From Pseudomonadota bacterium (lineage in GTDB: Bacteria > Myxococcota_A > UBA796 > UBA9615), in assembly GCA_024229515.1 (NCBI GenBank), contig JAAESI010000120.1, positions 1-64,000 on the forward strand: DNA of 64,000 nt, written 5' to 3'. Position numbers and translations under genes: made by a program. The notes beneath the pieces are model-generated. The model ran no database searches. It had not been told where the DNA came from and saw only the letters and a program-made list of their open reading frames with translations. Positions 37,897 through 46,762 of this stretch are shown in pieces (position 1 is the first letter of the stretch; each line of letters starts with the position of its first letter).

Positions 37897-38627
37897 TGCC
37901 CTCGCTGCCCCCTCCGCGGCACATCGCGATCATCATGGACGGCAACGGCCGGTGGGCTCAGGCCCACGGTCATCCGCGTGTGCTCGGACACCGCGAGGGA
38001 GCCATCTCGGTTCGTGCGGTCACCCGTGAGGCCCGACGCCTCGGGGTCGAAGCGATCACCCTGTACTCGTTCAGCACGGAGAACTGGGGCCGCCCCGACG
38101 ATGAGGTTGCGGCGCTTATGGGGCTGCTGCTGGAGTACCTCAAGTCGGAGCGGGAGGAGATCCTCGGCAACGACATCCGCCTCGCCCACGCCGGGCAGGT
38201 CAAGCGGCTCCCCCAGAACGTGCAGGACGCGCTGTACGAGCTGGAAGAGGCGAGCGCCCACTGCACCGGCATGGTGCTGAACCTCGCGCTCTCCTACGGA
38301 GGGCGGCAGGAGATCGTGCGCGCGGTTCAGCGCATCGCCGAGGAGGTCTCGGACGGAACCCTGAAGCCGGGCGAGATCGGCGAAGACACGGTCAGCGCGC
38401 ACCTGTACACGGCCGGGCTACCCGACCCCGACCTCGTCATCCGCACCTCCGGCGAGCTTCGGTTGAGCAACTTCCTGCTGTGGCAGGTCGCCTACGCGGA
38501 GCTGTACGTCACCGAGCTGGCGTGGCCCGCGTTCCGCGAGGAGGCGCTGCGCGAGGCGATCGCCGCGTACCACCAGCGCCGTCGTCGCTTTGGCCTGACG
38601 GGCGAGCAGATCGAGGACGCGTCGTGA
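37896..38627 (+). CDS. uppS: Isoprenyl (undecaprenyl diphosphate) synthase
   Basis: Condenses isopentenyl diphosphates on farnesyl diphosphate to the C55 carrier used for peptidoglycan and LPS. 243 residues. Motifs: HIAIIMDGNGRWAQ (catalytic Asp and phosphate loop), HREGAISVRAVTREARRLGV, LYSFSTENWGRP, and the C-terminal IRTSGELRLSNFLLWQVAYA. Cytosolic, cis-prenyltransferase fold. ATG 37896 overlaps the frr stop by one base, and its own stop overlaps the cdsA GTG. Confidence 0.95.
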   Translation: MPSLPPPRHIAIIMDGNGRWAQAHGHPRVLGHREGAISVRAVTREARRLGVEAITLYSFSTENWGRPDDEVAALMGLLLEYLKSEREEILGNDIRLAHAGQVKRLPQNVQDALYELEEASAHCTGMVLNLALSYGGRQEIVRAVQRIAEEVSDGTLKPGEIGEDTVSAHLYTAGLPDPDLVIRTSGELRLSNFLLWQVAYAELYVTELAWPAFREEALREAIAAYHQRRRRFGLTGEQIEDAS

Positions 38628-39517
38628 GCGAACCAGCGGCCAAGCCCAAGAGCGACCTCCCGGTCCGATTCGTCTCCGGCATCACCGCGCTGCTGGTGGT
38701 GCTCCCGATCCTGATCAAGGGGAGCTTCTGGTGGCTGTTCGGCCTCGCCGCCGTGGCCGCCGCGTGGGGGCTCCACGAAGTCATCACGATGTCGATGAAG
38801 GAGCAGCGCGCCACCGCCTACCCGTTGGGGCTGCTGCTCGGCGCGGGCTGGTTCGTCGTTGCCGCCTTCTCGACCCAGGACGCGGTCCCGGGCTGGGCCG
38901 CGGAGGTGGACCCGATCCTCGCCCTGGGCGTGCTGACGACCATCCTGTCGGCCGCGTACTTCCTCGTGACCGCCAAGACCACCGAGGGGCTGGGCCACAG
39001 GTGGGCCTGGTTCGTGCTCGGCATCCTCTACTGCGCGCTCCCCCTGGGCATGTTCGTGTCGTTCCTGGAGCTCGAGGGCGGTCACGCCTGGCTGTTCGCC
39101 CCGCTGTTCGCGGGCTGGTGCGGCGACATCGGCGGCTACTTCGCCGGTCGGGCCTTCGGCAAGCACAAGATGATCCCGCTCATCTCCCCCAAGAAGACCT
39201 GGGAAGGCTTCTTCGGCGGCGTCGGGCTGGCCGTGTTCGGCGTGGTCCTGCTCAAGGTCGCGTTCGTCGACCCGTGGATCGACACCGAGTCTCCGCTGAC
39301 CTGGATGGACTGCATCATCGTCGGCATCGTCGCGGACGTGGCGGGTGTGTTCGGCGACCTCGCCGCCTCCATGATCAAGCGCACCTGGGGCGCCAAGGAC
39401 TCCGGCCGCTTCCTCCCCGGTCACGGCGGCATGCTCGACCGCATCGATGCCGTGATGTTCACCGTCCCCGTCGTCTGGCTGTGGGTCCTCGTGGTGCGGC
39501 CCCTGGTCCTGGGATGA
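38624..39517 (+). CDS. cdsA: Phosphatidate cytidylyltransferase
   Basis: Makes CDP-diacylglycerol from phosphatidate and CTP in the inner membrane. 297 residues with about seven or eight membrane segments. The C-terminal signature is present: the DIGGYFAGRAFGKHK segment, LISPKKTWEGFFGG and the CDS motif SMIKRTWGAKDSGRFLPGHGG with MLDRIDAVM. GTG 38624 overlaps the uppS stop by 4 nt. A second start a few codons on cannot be excluded, but this one gives tight coupling. tsaB overlaps its stop (ATGA). Confidence 0.93.
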   Translation: MSEPAAKPKSDLPVRFVSGITALLVVLPILIKGSFWWLFGLAAVAAAWGLHEVITMSMKEQRATAYPLGLLLGAGWFVVAAFSTQDAVPGWAAEVDPILALGVLTTILSAAYFLVTAKTTEGLGHRWAWFVLGILYCALPLGMFVSFLELEGGHAWLFAPLFAGWCGDIGGYFAGRAFGKHKMIPLISPKKTWEGFFGGVGLAVFGVVLLKVAFVDPWIDTESPLTWMDCIIVGIVADVAGVFGDLAASMIKRTWGAKDSGRFLPGHGGMLDRIDAVMFTVPVVWLWVLVVRPLVLG

Positions 39518-40281
39518 GCGCGCCTCGCAAGGGTCGCAAAGGCCGCCCCGCACCCGCTCCTCGCGTCGAGGCCGATCCGGCCGCTCCGCTGGTGCTCGCC
39601 CTCGACACGGGCAGCGCCTCAGACGCCCTCGCCGTCGCCCAAGGGGGACTCGTCATCGCTTCGCGGCAGGTGCGGCGTCCCCGCCGGCAGGGAGCAGCGC
39701 TGGCCAAGGCGGTCTCCGAGCTGCTCGCCTCGGTGGGCAAGGAGACCAGCGACCTCGCGGCGGTGGCGGTCGGCGTGGGGCCGGGAGCGTTCACTGGACT
39801 TCGGGTCGGGATCGCGACCGCTCAGGGCATCGCCTCAGCCCTCGACATCCCCACCTTCGCGGCGCCTTCGACGGCGGCGTGGGCGGTGGCCGGCCATGGT
39901 GCGGGCACCGTGGCGGTCACGCTGGATGCTCGGCGCAAAGAGGTCTACGGCGCGGTCTACGACGTCACCACGGACGCCGACCCGGTCTGCCTCGAAGAGG
40001 TGAAGGCATGGGCGCCGCGCGCGTGGTTCGAGCACCTGGGGCAGCGGTCCGAGCCCGTGCTGCTGGTCGGGGATGGAGCGCGTCTGTACGCGGAGTTGTC
40101 CCGAGAGATCCTCGGCGACTGGCCGGCTCGGCCCCGCTGGGGAGCGATGGCTCCGGATGTCGGGTGGCTCGCACTCCATGCCGCCGATCGGCTGACCTCG
40201 GGCGATCCGGGCGATCTGCTGAGGCCGATCTACCTCCGGGATCATGACGCTGCTCAGAAAGCCCAGAAAGCTCGGCCTTGA
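39514..40281 (+). CDS. tsaB: t6A biosynthesis protein TsaB
   Basis: Partner of TsaD and TsaE in making t6A37. 255 residues. After a basic extension of about 25 residues (KGRKGRPAPAPR), the ASKHA-fold start VLALDTGSASDALAVAQGG is clear, with VGPGAFTGLRVGIATAQGIA and AVTLDARRKEVYGAVY following. It lacks the metal-binding HxxxH of TsaD, as expected. ATG 39514 overlaps the cdsA stop (ATGA). The usual neighbour RimI was not found here. Last gene of the rpsB cluster. Confidence 0.92.
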   Translation: MSAPRKGRKGRPAPAPRVEADPAAPLVLALDTGSASDALAVAQGGLVIASRQVRRPRRQGAALAKAVSELLASVGKETSDLAAVAVGVGPGAFTGLRVGIATAQGIASALDIPTFAAPSTAAWAVAGHGAGTVAVTLDARRKEVYGAVYDVTTDADPVCLEEVKAWAPRAWFEHLGQRSEPVLLVGDGARLYAELSREILGDWPARPRWGAMAPDVGWLALHAADRLTSGDPGDLLRPIYLRDHDAAQKAQKARP

Positions 40282-40391
40282 TCGACCCGAGCGGTGCGCC
40301 CTAAGCTTGTTGCAGTGCCGGTATTCCGCAGTCGAAGCCATCTCGCTCCCGCCCGCCGGCGCTGTCTCCCCCATTCAGCACCCGGACCTGC

Positions 40392-40625
40392 ATGAACGAG
40401 CATGACAAGTCGATGATTGACAGCTTGAGCACCACGCACCCCGAGCTCATGAGGTTGCGGACCAAGCACGAGGAATACGAAGAGCAGCTTCGGGCTATAT
40501 CGTCGAAGCGCTGGCGCTCCAAAGGAGAGACCCTCCAGGAGCAGAAGTTGAAGCGATTGAAGCTTCAAGGGCGTGACAGGATGGCCTCGATTCTGGCAAA
40601 GCATCGGGCCAGCCAAGCAAGCTAG
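40392..40625 (+). CDS. YdcH/DUF465-family small coiled-coil protein
   Basis: 77 residues, mostly one helical hairpin. It matches the DUF465 (YdcH) pattern: an acidic helix with HPELMRLRTKHEEYEEQL and, after a short turn, KGETLQEQKLKRLKLQGRDRM, as in the family's ...L..EE..LK..RL.LKD.I. No signal peptide. Function is not known for the family; a role with ribosomes or chromosomes has been suggested only loosely. ATG 40392. It stands alone, 110 nt after tsaB and 113 nt before asd. Confidence 0.75.
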   Translation: MNEHDKSMIDSLSTTHPELMRLRTKHEEYEEQLRAISSKRWRSKGETLQEQKLKRLKLQGRDRMASILAKHRASQAS

Positions 40626-40689
40626 CGGCCGCTCCCTCGGGTGGCCTGGGAGTCGTCCGACATGAATCGGAATCAAGAGATGGAGATCC

Positions 40690-40738
40690 GTGCCCACGGT
40701 ACGTGGGCACCCGTAGGGGCGCGCCCAGGACGGGCGCG
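40690..40738 (+). promoter_or_regulatory. Two perfect hairpins in the asd leader; the second presents the ribosome binding site
   Basis: GTGCCCACG-gta-CGTGGGCAC (40690-40710) and CGCGCCC-aggac-GGGCGCG (40720-40738). The second ends one base before the asd ATG (40739) and holds the AGGA Shine-Dalgarno-like sequence in its loop. Such a hairpin next to the start codon may control translation initiation. No T-run follows either, so they are not standard terminators. Confidence 0.55.
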
Positions 40739-41785
40739 ATGAATCGCACAGACGCGGGGTACCGCGTAGCCGTCGTGGGAGCCACCGGAGCGGTGGGCCG
40801 CGAGATGGTCAACATCCTGGAATCGCGGGACTTTCCCGTCTCCGAGCTGACGCTGTTGGCGTCGGAGCGGTCGGCCGGTGAGACCGTCGCGTTTCGCGGC
40901 AAGACCAGCATCGTTCAGGCCCTCGGCGCCGACGTTCCGGAGGTCGACATCGCCCTGTTCAGCGCGGGCGGGGGCCTCAGCAAGGAGCGCGCGCCCGATT
41001 TCGCCGCCATGGGTGCGGTCGTCATCGACAACAGCTCGGCGTGGCGCATGGACCCCGCGGTCCCGCTGGTGGTGCCCGAGGTCAACGCGCAGGCGGCCTT
41101 CGCCGCGCTCAAGCCCGGGGCGAAGCGGATCATCGCCAACCCCAACTGCTCGACCATCCAGCTGGTGGTCGCGCTCAAGCCGCTGGCGGACGCCTTCGGG
41201 CTGCGCAAGGTCGTCGTGTCGACCTACCAGTCGGTCTCGGGCGCGGGGCAGAAGGGGATCTCCGAGCTCTCGGGTCAGGTCACCGCGCTGTTCAACAACC
41301 TGGACGTGAACGTGTCGGCGATGCCGCACCAGATCGCGTTCAACTGCATCCCGTCCATCGGCAGCTTCCTGGAGAACGGCTACACCGACGAGGAGTGGAA
41401 GCTCGTCGCCGAGAGCCGGAAGATCATGGGCATGCCGAAGCTGCACGTCTCCCCCACGGCGGTGCGCGTGCCGGTGTTCTCGTGCCACAGCGAGGCGGTG
41501 CACGTCATCTGTGAGCGCAAGGTGACCACCAAGTCGGCCAAGGCGGCGCTGCACCAGGGCGAGGGCATCACCCTGATGGACCGGCCCGAGGAGCAGACCT
41601 ACCCGATGGGCTTCGCCCTGGCGGGCAGCGATGACGTGTACATCGGCCGGATCCGGCAGGACCCGATGGACGAGCATGCGCTGAACCTCTGGGTGGTCGC
41701 GGACAACCTCCGCAAGGGAGCCGCGCTGAACGCGGTCCAGATCGCCGAAGCGCTGGACGACGGACCCGAGGACGACGACGAATGA
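40739..41785 (+). CDS. asd: Aspartate-semialdehyde dehydrogenase
   Basis: Reduces aspartyl phosphate to aspartate semialdehyde with NADPH, the branch point to lysine/diaminopimelate, threonine and methionine. 348 residues. NADP-binding VAVVGATGAVGREMV at the N-terminus, active-site IANPNCSTIQLVVALKPL with the catalytic Cys, STYQSVSGAGQKGI, and the FSCHSEAVHVI segment with the active-site His. ATG 40739 lies after two hairpins. An acidic GPEDDDE end overlaps the next ATG (ATGA). Confidence 0.95.
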   Translation: MNRTDAGYRVAVVGATGAVGREMVNILESRDFPVSELTLLASERSAGETVAFRGKTSIVQALGADVPEVDIALFSAGGGLSKERAPDFAAMGAVVIDNSSAWRMDPAVPLVVPEVNAQAAFAALKPGAKRIIANPNCSTIQLVVALKPLADAFGLRKVVVSTYQSVSGAGQKGISELSGQVTALFNNLDVNVSAMPHQIAFNCIPSIGSFLENGYTDEEWKLVAESRKIMGMPKLHVSPTAVRVPVFSCHSEAVHVICERKVTTKSAKAALHQGEGITLMDRPEEQTYPMGFALAGSDDVYIGRIRQDPMDEHALNLWVVADNLRKGAALNAVQIAEALDDGPEDDDE

Positions 41786-43575
41786 GCCTTCGCTTTCTCC
41801 TCATGGCGGCGGCGCTGGCGGTTCCGTCGGCGGCGCTGGCGGTCCCCACCACCGAGCGGGGCGTGATCGAGAACGCGACCGCGGGGGCGCCCACGGACAT
41901 CGCGATCTCCCCCGACGGCCGGTACATCGGGGTCTCGGAAGCCTCCGGCGGTGGCCTCGCCGTATTCGACCGCTACGCCCTCAGCGAGGGAGCGTCCTCG
42001 CCGACGGTCTGCACCGGGGCGACGTCCGTCGTCTACGTGGACGACGCGACCGCGGGCGAGCGGTTCTTCGTCGGCTGCCCCTCCGGCGAGGTCTACGCGG
42101 TCGACGTCGACGGATCGACGATCCCGCCGACCCTGACGGTCAGCGACGTGATCGAGCTGAACGAGCGCGCCGGCGACGTCGAGTTCCTCGTGCACGCGCC
42201 CGGTGACTCGCTGGTGTTCGCGGTGGTGCAGGACGCGACCGTGTTCACGGTGCACGCCATCACCGTCGAAGCCGACGGGACCGATGGCGACGCCATCCCG
42301 CTGACCACGCTGACCGGCACGCTGACGATTTCCGCCGCGGCGCTGGGCGAAGGCGGCGGCCCGCTCGTGCTCGCCCGCAGCGACGGCTTCCTCAACTTCT
42401 ACGACCGCTCCGGTTCGACCTTCGCCAGCGGCACGGTGCACCCCGATTCGTTCGCCCTCGGCACCCTGACCGACGTCGCCGTGCGCAGCTCGGCCCTGCA
42501 GGTGCTGGTCGGGGACAGCACCAACGATGAGGTCTGGAGCTTCGCCACGACGGGCTCGACCATCGGCCTCAGCTGGGCCGGCGGCTTCCCCGCGCCGGGC
42601 GCCATCGAGTTCGCGACGGACGACGTCGATGGGCTCATCGGCTGGGTCGCCGTCGACGGCAACGTGCTCTACGCGATCGACACGACGGAGGCGGAGCTCG
42701 CCGCCGTCGAGCTCGGCGGCTCCACCCCCACGGCGCTCGGCGTGGCCGATGGCGTCGCCGAGGTGTTCGTCGCCTCGTCGGACCGAACCGTCCGCGTCAT
42801 CACCGATGTGCCGGTGCTCTCCAGCGTGGCCGCCAACCCCGCCTCGGTGGGCGAAGCCGAGCCGCTGACGTTCAGCTTCATCGCCCCCGATCTGGTCTCC
42901 TGGGTCGTCGAGGTGGGCGGCGACGGCACGGTCGGGTCCGGAACCGAGGTGGGATCCGGAGACACCGAAGAGGCCGACGAGGTGGTCGAGATCGACCTCA
43001 CCGGCGACGACCTCCCCGACGAGGGGGCCAACCGGATCTTCGCGTACGCCACCGATGATGGAGGGACGGGCGTCGACTCGGCTTCCGTCGTGCTCGATAC
43101 CCCCCCGGATGTGCCCGGCGATCCGGTCGTGTCCCCCGGCGAGGATCGGCTCAGCGTCGCCTGGACGGCCACCTCGGAGACCGACATCGCGACCTACGAA
43201 CTCTACCTCAGCGACGTCGAGATCACCGATGGTTCGCTGCCGGAGTTCGACGTTTTCCGCGAGGACGGAACGACCGACCCGTACCCCGTCGAGGTCGAAG
43301 CGGGCGAAGCCTCCACGGATCAGAGCTACACGATCGAGGGGCTGACCAACGGCACCACCTACTGGGTCGCCGTGCGCGCCATCGACGCGGGCGGGCAGAT
43401 CTCGCCGCTGACGGCGTGGACCTCCGGCTCGCCCCAGGAGACCTGCGGCGCGGCCGAGTGCGCCAACGACCCCGGTTGCTCCTGCAACGCCTCCATCGCC
43501 AACGCCCGTGACGTCCACAACGGCTTCGGCCTCAGCGTGCTCGTCCTCGCCATCGCCCGCCGGCGCCGTGACTGA
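41782..43575 (+). CDS. Secreted beta-rich protein: propeller-like and fibronectin III-like domains with MYXO-CTERM-like tail
   Basis: 597 residues. Signal peptide (about 1-20, ending in PSAALA). Residues of about 25-350 form repeated four-stranded units with DIAISPDGRYIGVS-type strands, suggesting a beta propeller. Then an Ig/CalX-like segment (about 350-430), a fibronectin type III domain (about 435-550; the pattern LSVAWTATSETDIATYELYL is typical), a CGAAECANDPGCSC cysteine cluster and a C-terminal hydrophobic stretch with ARRRRD, like a MYXO-CTERM tail. It may be an adhesin or surface scaffold. ATG overlaps the asd stop, and its end overlaps truA by 8 nt. Confidence 0.7.
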   Translation: MSLRFLLMAAALAVPSAALAVPTTERGVIENATAGAPTDIAISPDGRYIGVSEASGGGLAVFDRYALSEGASSPTVCTGATSVVYVDDATAGERFFVGCPSGEVYAVDVDGSTIPPTLTVSDVIELNERAGDVEFLVHAPGDSLVFAVVQDATVFTVHAITVEADGTDGDAIPLTTLTGTLTISAAALGEGGGPLVLARSDGFLNFYDRSGSTFASGTVHPDSFALGTLTDVAVRSSALQVLVGDSTNDEVWSFATTGSTIGLSWAGGFPAPGAIEFATDDVDGLIGWVAVDGNVLYAIDTTEAELAAVELGGSTPTALGVADGVAEVFVASSDRTVRVITDVPVLSSVAANPASVGEAEPLTFSFIAPDLVSWVVEVGGDGTVGSGTEVGSGDTEEADEVVEIDLTGDDLPDEGANRIFAYATDDGGTGVDSASVVLDTPPDVPGDPVVSPGEDRLSVAWTATSETDIATYELYLSDVEITDGSLPEFDVFREDGTTDPYPVEVEAGEASTDQSYTIEGLTNGTTYWVAVRAIDAGGQISPLTAWTSGSPQETCGAAECANDPGCSCNASIANARDVHNGFGLSVLVLAIARRRRD

Positions 43576-44314
43576 CGAGCGGGTCCTCAAGCTCGTCTTC
43601 GAGTACGACGGCGCACCGTTCGCGGGCTGGCAGGTTCAGCCGGCCCAGCGCACCGTCCAGGGAGACGTGGAAGCGGCCCTGCTCACCCTGATGGGCACCG
43701 AGACCCGGGTCGAGTGCTCCGGTCGCACCGACGCGGGCGTGCACGCTGCCGCGCAGGTCGCGAGCCTGCGAACCACGTCCGAGCTCAGCTGCGACCGCAT
43801 TCAGCGCGGTATCAACGGCCTCGTCCCCAGCGGGGTCTCCTGCCTGTCCGTCCAGGAGATGGAGGCCGACTTCCACGCGCGGTTCAGCGCGACGGGGAAG
43901 GTCTATGCGTACCGGGTGCTCGCCCGCCGGGCCAAGAGTCCGCTGCGAGCGGGTCGGGTGTGGCACGTGCACCAGAGGCTCGATCGCGAGCTTCTGGCGG
44001 CGGAACTGGCGACGCTGACGGGGACCGCCGACTGGAGCGCCTACCGAGCTGCCGATTGCGGCAACGCCGATCCGGTCAAGACCCTGCGCCGCGCGGAGCT
44101 CGAGGTGGAGTCCCCCGACGTCCTCGTGATGAGGTTCGAGGGCTCGGGGTTCCTCAAGCAGATGGTGAGGACCCTGGCGGGCACGGCGATCGACGTCGCG
44201 CGCGGCCGGTACGAGCCGGGGGCGATGGTGCGGATCCGCGAGGGGCGGGATCGGAAAGAAGCGGGACGAACGGCGCCGGCCTGCGGCCTGACGCTGGAGC
44301 AGGTGCTCTACTGA
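43568..44314 (+). CDS. truA: tRNA pseudouridine(38-40) synthase TruA
   Basis: Isomerises uridines 38-40 in the tRNA anticodon stem. 248 residues. FEYDGAPFAGWQVQPAQRTVQ at the N-terminus, the catalytic CSGRTDAGVHAAAQVA with the active Asp, the INGLVPSGVSCL stretch, FHARFSATGKVYAYRV and the GSGFLKQMVRTLAGTAIDV motif are all visible. GTG 43568 lies inside the preceding gene's end (8-nt overlap), in keeping with the tight packing here. Confidence 0.93.
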   Translation: MTDERVLKLVFEYDGAPFAGWQVQPAQRTVQGDVEAALLTLMGTETRVECSGRTDAGVHAAAQVASLRTTSELSCDRIQRGINGLVPSGVSCLSVQEMEADFHARFSATGKVYAYRVLARRAKSPLRAGRVWHVHQRLDRELLAAELATLTGTADWSAYRAADCGNADPVKTLRRAELEVESPDVLVMRFEGSGFLKQMVRTLAGTAIDVARGRYEPGAMVRIREGRDRKEAGRTAPACGLTLEQVLY

Positions 44315-44320
44315 CCGTCG

Positions 44321-44650
44321 CTACTTCTTCTTGGCGGTGGCCTTCTTCTTCTTGTCGCCGTCCTTCTCGAAGTCGTCATCGAGAAGATCGTCGTCGGCCT
44401 CCAGCTTGGGGGACGAATCGATGGTCGGCGACGGCCCCACGGCGGGAGCGGCCTTCTTCTTCTTCTTCTTCCGGGACGGGCTGCGACGCAGCGACGCCAG
44501 GAACGCCGTGCGGGGATCCGGGTTCGGATCCTCACGCTGGTCGGCACCGCAGCGGGGGCACAGGGGCACCTCGACGCCGAGGTCGTAGAACTTGCAGGTG
44601 CACTTGAAGCACGTGAACTTGGATCCGAGGTTCTCGGCAGCATTCGACAT
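44321..44650 (-). CDS. FYDLN-type zinc-ribbon protein with Lys-rich tail
   Basis: 109 residues. A single zinc ribbon (TCFKCTCKFYDLGVEVPLCPRCG) has the CxxC...CxxC spacing and the KFYDL signature of the FYDLN-acid (TIGR02300) family, whose members have Asp-rich or basic tails. Here the tail contains SRKKKKKK, acidic DDDLLDDDF, then Lys/Ala to the end. Function is unknown for the family. The start is taken as ATG 44650. It is convergent with truA, only 6 nt apart. Confidence 0.75.
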   Translation of the reverse strand: MSNAAENLGSKFTCFKCTCKFYDLGVEVPLCPRCGADQREDPNPDPRTAFLASLRRSPSRKKKKKKAAPAVGPSPTIDSSPKLEADDDLLDDDFEKDGDKKKKATAKKK

Positions 44651-44768
44651 CGACTGTCTCCAGGGCTTTCGCGAAGCCGCGGGAACTTGCCACAGGGTCG
44701 GGGGGCGGTCAATGGTCAGGATCCGAACGCCCGGTCGCGCGCGCGTGGCGTTCATGTAGGCTCGCGCG

Positions 44769-46223
44769 ATGCTGCGCCGGAGCCTTTCGATTTTTGTGCT
44801 TCTGTTCGCCGTCGCGTGTGGGCCCGGTGGCCCCGGTGGCGACCCCGAGATCATCGCGTACACCACGCGCGACACCCTGGTCGATCACTCCGAGGGGGCC
44901 AACGTCGGCGCGCCCCGGCTCTGCGTCGCCGGTCCCAACGTCTTCGCCGTGTGGCACGACGACCGCCGGGGCTCCGACCGCAACCAGGTCTTCTTCAACG
45001 TCGGTCGGGGCGGTGGCGCCCTCTGGAACGACGTCGACACCCAGCTGTCCTCCGACCCCAACGGCGACTCCATCGCCGAGAACGCCGCCATCGCGTGCGC
45101 GGGCGAGTCCGTCTACGTGGTCTGGGAGGACGACCGGGACTCCGAGTTCGGCAACAAGTCGGTCTACTTCAGCTACTCCGACGACTCGGGGGAGACCTGG
45201 GAGGTCGATCGCCTCGTCACCACCGACCCCAACGGTGACTACGACGCGCAGGGGCCGCAGGTCGCCGTGCAGCACGACCCGGACGTCAGCCCCGACAAGC
45301 AGATCTACTTCGTCTGGTTCGACAACCGGTCCGGCGCGTACGACGTCTTCTTCACCCGCAGCACCAACGGCTACAACTTCCTCGCCAGCGAGGTCCGGGT
45401 GGACACCGATCCCCCGGGAGCGGCCTACTCCGGCGAGCCCGTGCTCGGCATCGACAACGCCGGCGGCGTCTACATCGCCTGGGAAGACAGCCGCGGCGGG
45501 GGAAACGACGTCCACTTCAACTCCAGCGACGACGAGGGCGACTCGTGGGGCACGGACGCCCGGCTGGACGGGGGCGACGGCGCGGGCGAGAGCGACGCGT
45601 TCGGCATCAGCATGGCGATCGACGTCGACGCGGACACCCCGGTGCCGTACGTCGCCTGGCACGACAGCCGCAACGGGGCCAACGACATCTACTTGAACCA
45701 TCGCTCCACCGGCGCCTGGCAGAGCGACGCGATCCGCATCGACGGCGGCGGTGAGGGCGGCGCGGAGAGCTTCTACCCGTCGGTGTACGCCACGGACGGT
45801 CGGGTGCTCGTGGCGTGGCACGACGACCGCGACATCGGCTTCGACATCCTCATCCGGGGCAGCGAAAACGGCGGCGCGGACTGGGGCTCGGAGACGCGGC
45901 TGGACACGGACGTCGCCGGATCGGCCCACAGCCTGGGCGCGAAGCTGGCCGGTGTCGGCGACAACGTCGCGGCTGTGTGGACCGACTACCGCCGCCCCAC
46001 GGAGCTGCTCGATGCCCAGCCGGACCTGTACCTCCGCACCAGCAACGACGGCGGCTTCCTCTGGAGCGGCGAGGACGTGCGGATCGACGACGACCCCCAG
46101 GGCACCGGCATCAGCGACGATCCCCAGGTGGTGATGTCCGGCCCGGCCGTCTACACGCTCTGGGTGGACTACCGAGCCGGCAACGCGGACCTCTATTTCC
46201 GCCGCATGTCCTCGAATCAATAA
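44769..46223 (+). CDS. Lipoprotein with BNR/sialidase-like beta propeller
   Basis: 484 residues. Lipobox AVAC near residue 16 (MLRRSLSIFVLLFAVACG). The mature protein consists of repeated units with WHDDR, WEDDRDS, WFDNRSG, WEDSRGG, WHDSRNG, WHDDRDI and WVDYRAG (a W-x-D-x-R pattern roughly every 60 residues) and SDDSGETW / SDDEGDSW Asp-box turns. That is the signature of a BNR-repeat (sialidase-fold) propeller with six or seven blades. Catalytic residues of real sialidases are not visible, so it probably binds rather than cleaves. Ligand unknown. Confidence 0.78.
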   Translation: MLRRSLSIFVLLFAVACGPGGPGGDPEIIAYTTRDTLVDHSEGANVGAPRLCVAGPNVFAVWHDDRRGSDRNQVFFNVGRGGGALWNDVDTQLSSDPNGDSIAENAAIACAGESVYVVWEDDRDSEFGNKSVYFSYSDDSGETWEVDRLVTTDPNGDYDAQGPQVAVQHDPDVSPDKQIYFVWFDNRSGAYDVFFTRSTNGYNFLASEVRVDTDPPGAAYSGEPVLGIDNAGGVYIAWEDSRGGGNDVHFNSSDDEGDSWGTDARLDGGDGAGESDAFGISMAIDVDADTPVPYVAWHDSRNGANDIYLNHRSTGAWQSDAIRIDGGGEGGAESFYPSVYATDGRVLVAWHDDRDIGFDILIRGSENGGADWGSETRLDTDVAGSAHSLGAKLAGVGDNVAAVWTDYRRPTELLDAQPDLYLRTSNDGGFLWSGEDVRIDDDPQGTGISDDPQVVMSGPAVYTLWVDYRAGNADLYFRRMSSNQ

Positions 46224-46235
46224 CGGATTCGATCG

Positions 46236-46306
46236 TTGACCCTCAGATTTCGATCCTATAGAAGGCGCCTCCATTCGCCCGCGCGTGCGGGTTGGAGGCT
46301 ATTGAG
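46236..46306 (+). promoter_or_regulatory. Promoter and ribosome-binding-site-sequestering leader of rplM-rpsI
   Basis: TTGACC (46236-46241) and TATAGA (46257-46262) with a short 15-nt spacer form a candidate promoter; transcription would begin near 46268. GCCTCC (46267-46272) pairs with GGAGGC (46294-46299), which contains the rplM Shine-Dalgarno. Inside it, CCCGC-gcgt-GCGGG (46278-46291) gives a second stem. The 5' end of the mRNA would thus mask the ribosome binding site of L13, consistent with autogenous control by r-proteins; binding by L13 is inference. Confidence 0.5.
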
Positions 46307-46750
46307 ATGAAGACGTGGGTTGCACGCAAAGAAGACGTTGAGAACGGCACCATTGAGCGCAAGTGGTGGATCGTCGACGCTGAGGGCCAGACCCTCGGCC
46401 GCCTCGCCACGCAGATCGCTACGGTCCTGCGCGGGCGGCACAAGCCCATCTACACGCCGCACGTCGACGTGGGTGACTTCGTGGTCGTCATCAACGCCTC
46501 GAAGGTTCATGTCACGGGCAAGAAGCGTGACGCGAAGAAGTACTACAACTACTCCGGCTACCCGGGTGGCCTGCGCGCCTGGACGTTCGACGAGTTGATG
46601 ACGCGGGACCCCAAGCGGGTCATCGAGCACGCCGTGCGCGGCATGCTCCCGAAGAACCGCCTCGCCCGGAAGCAGATCACCAAGCTCAAGGTCTACGGAG
46701 GTGCGGATCACCCGCACACTGCGCAGGCGCCTGAGTCCCTGGCCAATTAG
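46307..46750 (+). CDS. rplM: 50S ribosomal protein L13
   Basis: 147 residues, usual length about 142-150. The typical features are [28 protein letters not shown], then [28 protein letters not shown] and the C-terminal [16 protein letters not shown]. The frame is open from TTG 46292, but ATG 46307 is 8 nt after a GGAGG and gives the family start (MKTWVARK). Followed by rpsI after 12 nt, the universal L13-S9 pair. Confidence 0.95.
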   Translation: MKTWVARKEDVENGTIERKWWIVDAEGQTLGRLATQIATVLRGRHKPIYTPHVDVGDFVVVINASKVHVTGKKRDAKKYYNYSGYPGGLRAWTFDELMTRDPKRVIEHAVRGMLPKNRLARKQITKLKVYGGADHPHTAQAPESLAN

Positions 46751-46762
46751 GACGTATTGACG

